Assembly: GCA_013400155.1 (NCBI GenBank)
Contig: VXBM01001235.1
Span: forward strand, 112,220-176,219
DNA length: 64,000 nt
Source of the DNA: Helopsaltes ochotensis
Taxonomy: Eukaryota > Chordata > Aves > Passeriformes > Locustellidae
Direction: 5' to 3'
Below are positions 59,160 through 64,000 of this stretch, piece after piece; within the stretch, counting starts at the first letter, position 1, and every line of letters starts with the position of its first letter. The position numbers and the translations under genes were made by a program. A model generated the notes under the pieces. The model was not told where the DNA came from. It saw only the letters and a list, made by a program, of their open reading frames with translations, and did not search any database.

Positions 59160-59490
59160 AACATTTCCATGGGCTTTTTATTAAATGCTTGCTCAGCAAG
59201 TCAAGTGTCTTTCAAGCTCCGAACAGCTGTGAATGTATAAAAATATATTGACACAGATATATTCATGCATGCAAATAAATGTGCTTCTTTCGTTTGTTGT
59301 GAATGATTGTTATTATATTATAGGGTTTTAACAAGTTAAAAACTAATTTGCATTATCAATCGGAGCAGCTGAAAGGGGGCTGTACATGAATACCTGTCTA
59401 CCTGGCTGTAATCACTCTGTAGCATCTGTTATCCCAGATAATTCCCTGTTTTCTATTTGTTAATAACTCACTCCAAGGAAAAGAGAGTGG
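59160..59490. promoter_or_regulatory. candidate regulatory element
   Basis: Unique sequence with TTCATGCATGCAAATAAATG (POU octamer-like ATGCAAAT), TTGTGAATGATTGTTATTAT, AACTAATTTGCATTATC (octamer on the other strand, ATTTGCAT) and CAATCGGAGCAGCTG. Two octamer-like words about 80 bp apart stand out. No repeat text. Confidence 0.33.
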
Positions 59491-59494
59491 GCCC

Positions 59495-59935
59495 TAACCC
59501 AGATTTCACTTCCTATGTATTTTAAGACTACTCAGGTGCTCATTTAACAGCGGCTTTCAACGCAGAAAAGTTGGTCAATGCCATAAAAAGGGCATAAATT
59601 AAATTTAAAGTAGTGCTTTGCAGTGAACAGTCCTACAGCACATGCAGTACTTACAGCTTAATCGTCAGACCCAGTCAGCAGTCACCTGATAGCTTTTGTT
59701 TTTACCCTGTGATAGTAACTAAATTAATTTGTTTCCGAATAAAATATTTCAGGGTGTTCAGAAAACACTGATAAGTAGATAGAATCCTTATTAGGATCAT
59801 CAGTATTAACATAAAATCCTTTTGTGCTCATTAAAGAAAATACAGTCAATTTAATTAATGCACATTAATCCTCAGTTGACATTAAAATCAGCTAAAAAAC
59901 AACACTGATATAGATTATTAAAATGAGACCAAAAA
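59495..59935. other. noncoding, no assigned element
   Basis: AT-rich unique sequence, nothing recognised. Confidence 0.5.
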
Positions 59936-59939
59936 AAAA

Positions 59940-61510
59940 GTGTGCAAGGTGGCCTCTATAGGAAGAATATAATTCCTAAATACCCAGGGTTCCTTTGGGG
60001 TTTTTTTGTTCCATATGGAAAACGTAATCTGGCTGCCTCTGTCTAAGGAAAGTTTGCAGCCACCAGTGGTTTTCCTGTGGGACTGGGGAGAAGAGAAAGA
60101 AACGTGCTGGAGACAAACATCTGTCCCAGGCTGGGGTGATGTGGGAAAACCCTCTGTCATCCTCACACTGGTCCGTGCTGGAGGAGCAGCGCTGGGTTTG
60201 GCACACCCTGAGCCAGGGTATTTTCAGGACTGTGGCTAAGCCCGAGAAACTGCTGCTCACCTTCTTTAGCCCATGTGGGTTTTTTGCACTTTGCTGCCCT
60301 GGCCATGATCCAGCAGCGTGTGAGATCATGATCCCCGAGTGGGTGTGAGCTCATCCCTGCTCGGCAAAGCCCAAACGTTTGCTTTTAGGCATGAGGTGCC
60401 TCCATCAGGTCCCTGAGATCCTTCTTGTGGCATCGGTTAAGCAGGTGCCTGAGAGCAGTGCCATAAAAATCACCTTGAGTGATTCAGGCGTGTGTCAGAC
60501 TGATCTGACAAAGCTCTGTAGGTGTTCGGGCACCCAAATCTCCTCAGCCTTCCATGTGTGTGCAGGCATCTCCTGTGCTCGGACGTGTGAGTGCACATGC
60601 AATGCCCCGGGCTGGGAACAGTGCAGGGATTTGAGCCCCACCTGATTAGGAGCTGTTTGCTGGCACAGTGACAGTGCTCAGGGACCTCTGAACCCAGCGC
60701 TGCACTGAGCTCCACGGGAAAGCTGTGCCAAGACCAGGCTGCTCTGGGTGAATTTTGGCTCTGTCCTCAGGGATTTGTCCCAGCCTGGAGTGGGAATCCA
60801 AGGATCGTTCAACACCCAATCCCATTCCCTTGTGAGCTGGAATGGTAACCGAGGAGTTCGAGGGCTGGGATTTGCAGCAGCGATGCTTTAGGTGCCTGAA
60901 AGCACAGGGGATTCCAGCTTCACCCAGCTGGAATTTTCCTCCTCTTTCCCTGGTGTTGGCTCCAACCACTGAGACGTGGAGCCGTGCTCATGTCTGCATT
61001 GTCTCTGGCCCCATTGCTCTGCGGAATGCAGAATATCAGGAGGAGCTGATGAAGATGTGACCCATTTCTCTTCGTTTCCCAGCAGAGATGGAGCAGGAGC
61101 TGATGTCCTCTCAGACAGAGGACCTTGAGCACAGATCACCATCTCTCTGGGGCTGGTCTAACTCCTGGAGGACTGATGGAAGGGCAGGGAAATCGCACCT
61201 TCCAGTGTCAGTCCTCTTTCTTCACCCAGCTCGTTTTTCTCTTTTAAACACCCGCTGGGCAAGCACAGCAACGTCATTTGTGAAGGGCTCAGAGAAAAAG
61301 CAGAAAACACCAAACTGTTCGGCCCTGCCAAGGGACAGAGAGCCCCAGACCTGCCCAAAGGCAAATTCTAGGTACTTGCCAGCCTTCAAGGAAAAAAGCT
61401 GCAGTGCCTACGAATTCTGGATTTATTTTGACCAGCAGCTGCACAGGCTTTTTTCAAGCCATATTTTGGACGTGGGTGTGCAAGTGCCTCTGTACACAAG
61501 CACAAGTTAC
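59940..61510. other. GC-richer block with overlapping chance frames
   Basis: GC content rises clearly and frames of 70-142 codons overlap on both strands, as expected when stops are rare. Repeated phrases built around CAGCTGGAAT/GATTCCAG occur, but I recognise neither an LTR nor a CR1 body. No exon with splice sites was identified. Confidence 0.4.
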
Positions 61511-61514
61511 CTTT

Positions 61515-62320
61515 AAAAATTGTTTTTTGATGGCTCTGCAAATACTACCTGCAAATTTTTGTTGAATGGGGACTGAAATAATTTTCTGATGGAGGGTGCG
61601 TGTTGAGGAGAGATTGACCTTCAATATGTAGCTTAGATTTCAACCGAAGATGGCAGAAAAGTTTCCTGAAATAAGAAACGTAGTAAATTTTGGTTTAGAG
61701 CTCTTGCATATGTTGCAAAAATCAATTCCTTTTCATAGAATGTAGGATCAATAATATGTAGCTGTCCTCCTGGACACCACTATTTCTAAAATACCATTCA
61801 AGTCACAGCAGCTCTTATTTAAGGGAGTGAGTTTTGCCATTGATCATTTAGTTACATTGCACTTTGTATTTTTTCATCAGTACCTGGTGGCTTTATTTTG
61901 CACAGATTTTTCAATCCAGAGAGACGATTTTTTTTCCCTTTTCCTCCAGGATTTTTGTCCCTATTAGAACCTTATGCCCTCCCTTCCCTATTGATTACAC
62001 TCACAGACTCTTATCTTCAGCTTATAACTTATTTTATTAACTACTTTAGAAAGTGAAGATAAAACATGAAGGAGGAGAAAGGGAATTGTGTGGTTATCCC
62101 ATGAACAGGGAGGTTTTATTTTTAGAGCATACCTAGGTGCTAGCAAAATAGAAGAATTCTTTTTCTTTTTAATGGCATGACATGTTCCAAACTATGATAA
62201 GGTTTTGGGCTAATTAAATAAGAAGTGAGGTCTGTTAATGTACAGTTTTTATGATAGATGTTTAGCATGTCGAGTCTTTCCTTCTTTTTGCTTCATATTT
62301 TAAAGTTTCCTTTTATGTGT
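61515..62320. other. noncoding AT-rich stretch
   Basis: Returns to AT-rich unique sequence, nothing recognised. Confidence 0.5.
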
Positions 62321-62324
62321 GTGA

Positions 62325-62700
62325 AAAATGAGTAAAAGTGTCAAGCCTTATCACACCTGACCTTGCTTTTTGGCTAGCCTCTTTCCCTTATCTATCGAAC
62401 ACATTACTCTCCCCATCATAACGTGGTAGTGCAAACATCGCAGCTGCCCGGCAAACATGACCAAAGCTACCTTTAAACTACCTCTAGACTCTTTAAACTC
62501 AACTAAAAGGCTGATTAGGTTCCACCTCTTTGGTCATTATCTCATTCCGATAGCCACGCAATGAAAAAGCAATCTAGTAAAAAGCTCTCTCCTAGGAAAA
62601 CTAGTTAAAGTGTGTGCTTGCTTAGGACGGCGCTCTTAAAGAAAACAATTTATTCGTTCTTCAAAACCGACTGTGTAAACTAGTTCAGCTGTTTGCCGAG
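62325..62700. promoter_or_regulatory. candidate promoter-proximal regulatory sequence
   Basis: Immediately left of the CpG island. Contains TTATCACACCTGACCTTGC (T-box-like TCACACCT, nuclear-receptor-like TGACCTTG), TTATCTATCGAACAC (GATA), CCACCTCTTTGGTCATTATC and CCACGCAATGAAAAAGC with scattered CpGs. No repeat text. Assignment is inferred from position and motifs. Confidence 0.3.
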
Positions 62701-62746
62701 GCTTGGAATGAACAAACGTTGTTGTTTTCCTCCCACAGCTCCCCTC

Positions 62747-62772
62747 GGGGAGGGAGGACCGGGGGCTCGGGG
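62747..62772 (+). other. predicted G-quadruplex motif in CpG island
   Basis: GGGG-A-GGG-AGGACC-GGGGG-CTC-GGGG fits the four-run rule with loops of 1, 6 and 3 bases. It lies at the left edge of the island, where promoter quadruplexes are common. Confidence 0.65.
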
Positions 62773-62818
62773 CGGCCCCGGCGCTCCCGCGGCGCGGGGC
62801 GGGCAGGGCGCGGCTCCT

Positions 62819-62906
62819 GCCCCGCATCCTACCGGGGACAGCCCCGCATCCTGCCGGGGACAGCCCCGCAGCCTGCCCGAGGTGCCAGCCCCGCAGCCTG
62901 CGGAGG
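62819..62906. repeat. GC-rich tandem repeat, 22-bp unit
   Basis: Two near-identical 22-bp units beginning GCCCCGCATCCT (62819-62840 and 62841-62862, one difference) are followed by a 25-bp variant GCCCCGCAGCCTGCCCGAGG... (62863-62887) and a partial fourth copy (62888-62906). The unit is not a multiple of three, so it is not a conserved coding repeat. Confidence 0.85.
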
Positions 62907-63069
62907 GTGCCTCAGCCTCTCCCGGGGCAGGAGAAGCGGCACCCCCGCGAGAAAAGCCCCGCGGAGCCCCGGCCGCGCCGCGTCTCCCTCCGGCTGATGC
63001 TCGCCCCGGGACTGCCGGGGAGGTGCTGACCCTCCCCGTGCTGTTTGATCCGTTCTCCCTCCCCACCTT

Positions 63070-63220
63070 CCCAGGAATTATCTTCTTCTGGTGGTGTTTT
63101 TTTTTTTTTTTTCCCTAAACAAATTTAGAAGGAAGAGATTAGGCAGGGGAGGGAGAGGCTGGCTGCGAGCCCGCAGCCGGCGGTGGAAGGGAACCGCAAG
63201 CCTTTCTCGGGCGGTGTTTG
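63070..63220. other. GC-rich flank with T16
   Basis: Starts with an acceptor-like TTCCCAG (ending 63073), then T16 at 63097-63112 and a G/A-rich stretch with further CpGs (63167-63215). No reading frame is supported. Confidence 0.4.
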
Positions 63221-63224
63221 CTCG

Positions 63225-63480
63225 GGTTCCTTTAGCAAGCGCGGCACAATGGCAACTATTCAGGAATCAGTCAATATGACCTGGCGCTAACAAGCCCTAA
63301 AAACATATATGCCTCATTCTCACAGAGGCTGGGAATCGTGTTTTTAAGTGGGATTGACTTTACTTTGTCAACAGAACAGGTAATGCGGAAAGTCTCCGCT
63401 GTGGAGCAAACGCGCTCCCCGTGCCCTGCTCCAAAAGAGACATTTGGTCCATAAACCCGCCTTTCCTGGCGAGGTCCCAG
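63225..63480. promoter_or_regulatory. candidate conserved regulatory or 5'-exon sequence
   Basis: Unique sequence between two CpG-rich blocks. It contains GTCAATATGACCTGGCGCTA, TGTTTTTAAGTGGGATTGAC, TTTGTCAACAG and a good splice-donor-like CAG|GTAATG (63377-63384). It could be the end of a noncoding 5' exon on the plus strand or simply a promoter-proximal enhancer. All frames contain stops, so it is not a coding exon in full. Confidence 0.28.
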
Positions 63481-63682
63481 CACAGGTGGTCCTAAGGGAC
63501 AGGATTTTCCCAGAGCAGAATTAAGCTGGGGAGGAGAAGTGCCCTGGGAAATCCATCCGGCCTCCCCCGGGGGGGTTTCCAGAGGGGGACGAGCTCACAG
63601 TACCGGGAAGGTGGACAGGAAGAAGGGCCCCGGCCACAAAAGGGTTACGAACCCGGAGAGTGAAGCTATTTGTCACCGGCAC

Positions 63683-63693
63683 CCACCAGGGGG
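63683..63693 (+). promoter_or_regulatory. partial CTCF-like site
   Basis: CCACCAGGGGG matches positions 4-14 of the CTCF consensus exactly, but the following bases (GAA) do not continue it and run into an A18 homopolymer at 63695-63712. Binding is uncertain. Confidence 0.25.
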
Positions 63694-63694
63694 G

Positions 63695-63712
63695 AAAAAA
63701 AAAAAAAAAAAA
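63695..63712. repeat. A18 homopolymer
   Basis: Eighteen A followed by an AT-rich stretch, sitting within the otherwise GC-rich terminal region. Confidence 0.9.
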
Positions 63713-63759
63713 TTAAAATTACTGATTAACGTGATCTGTCAATACGCCTCTGCCCCGCG

Positions 63760-63990
63760 GCAGTGCGGGGCTGGAGCCGATCCATTACCTGGCACCTCCT
63801 TTGCCATCTCGCTCACCTTGCCGAGCCCCTGCATCCCCGGCCTGGCCCTGAGTCATGGGTAAACAGCGCCGGGTGCCAGGCTGGTACCGCCGGGGTACCC
63901 GGCCCGCACCCAGCGCGGGGTCAGGCCGCCTGCGGGGCCTCCTGCGGGACAAGGGTGACGCTTCCAGGGGGTAAGCGAGGCGGATCCCCA
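63760..63990. promoter_or_regulatory. second CpG-rich block at window edge
   Basis: Dense CpGs in 63760-63985 with TGGTACCGCCGGGGTACCCGG, a near-palindromic KpnI-containing stretch. It probably belongs to the same promoter domain as the island at 62740-63065. The block is cut by the window end. Confidence 0.5.
63855..63970 (+). CDS. possible first coding exon, partial
   Basis: ATG at 63855 has G at -3 and G at +4, a good Kozak context, and sits in the CpG-rich block. The frame stays open for 38 codons plus two bases up to GGGG|GTAAGC, a consensus splice donor at 63970/63971; without splicing it stops at TAA 63972-63974. The product would start MGKQRRVPGWYRRG and be arginine-rich. I do not recognise it. 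The exon's continuation would lie beyond the window. A chance open frame in GC-rich DNA is at least as likely. Confidence 0.15.
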
Positions 63991-64000
63991 CTTCTCCCAG

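Larger units (their letters stand above)
62740..63065. promoter_or_regulatory. CpG island, candidate promoter
   Basis: About 35 CpGs in 325 bp with very high GC, in sharp contrast to the AT-rich DNA to the left. CpG islands of this kind mark most vertebrate developmental and housekeeping promoters. No TATA box is seen inside. A strong splice-acceptor-like sequence (TTGTTTTCCTCCCACAG, ending at 62738) abuts the left edge, and G-quadruplex and tandem-repeat sequences lie within. Direction of transcription cannot be decided. Confidence 0.65.

Noticed and set aside
59940..61510. Possible LTR or endogenous retrovirus remnant in the GC-richer block
   Set aside because: No paired terminal repeats, primer-binding site, polypurine tract or retroviral protein motif could be seen.
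62680..63118. Long proline/alanine/glycine-rich ORFs in the CpG island
   Set aside because: CpG-island DNA rarely contains stop codons. The frames cover a 22-bp tandem repeat whose period is not a multiple of three and end in a T-run.
1..64000. CRISPR array, prokaryotic operon, phage or other bacterial system
   Set aside because: No regular spacer repeats, no ribosome-binding-site-led gene runs and no long ORFs. The CR1 elements and the CpG island mark this as vertebrate nuclear DNA.

Overview
The window reads as nuclear DNA from a bird. The strongest clue is a set of decayed CR1 LINE 3' ends in the avian form: the characteristic tail repeat (ATTCTRTG and its complement CATAGAAT) and the conserved text just upstream of it, at 7420-7753, 10466-10640, 34643-34860, 36089-36145 and 45699-45745. 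One copy (34643-34860, minus strand) still shows a readable remnant of the CR1 ORF2 C-terminus. There are no long young transposons and no DNA that looks bacterial, organellar or viral. Base composition is mostly AT-rich, with GC-richer patches at about 2.2-2.8, 14.2-14.4, 27.1-27.4, 30.6-31.0, 32.2-32.9 and 60.0-61.4 kb, and a true CpG-island-like block from about 62.74 kb to the end.

I find no protein-coding exon that I can assign to a known gene with confidence. Almost all open frames are short, AT-biased or in low-stop GC patches, and behave like chance ORFs. Four deserve mention at low confidence. They are a 97-codon frame at 1915-2208 with a membrane-like segment faintly like the DNAJC15/DNAJC19 N-terminus, a 176-codon frame at 8403-8933, a 34-codon frame at 40754-40858 just after a textbook TATA box, and a possible first coding exon at 63855-63970 ending at a good splice donor in the terminal CpG-rich block.

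The best overall reading is a gene desert or long regulatory flank leading to, or starting from, a CpG-island promoter near the right edge. Supporting this are sparse young repeats, several ancient amniote SINE/MIR-like relics (4650-4745, 31142-31225, 46240-46325, 49612-49705, 55575-55675), and remnants of an old palindromic interspersed repeat (best copy 11613-11746). There are also about a dozen stretches of unique sequence that keep CpGs in AT-rich surroundings and carry dense homeodomain, POU, TCF/LEF, MEIS or OTX-type words. I mark these as candidate enhancers only, because conservation cannot be measured from one sequence.

Two extreme homopolymers stand out: T64 at 18760-18823 and A67 at 32905-32971. 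No CRISPR array, operon, rRNA, functional tRNA or recognisable microRNA was seen. I did not find evidence for a novel biological system. The most checkable leads are the right-edge promoter block, the TATA/CpG patch near 40.3-40.86 kb, and the CpG-retaining candidate enhancers.
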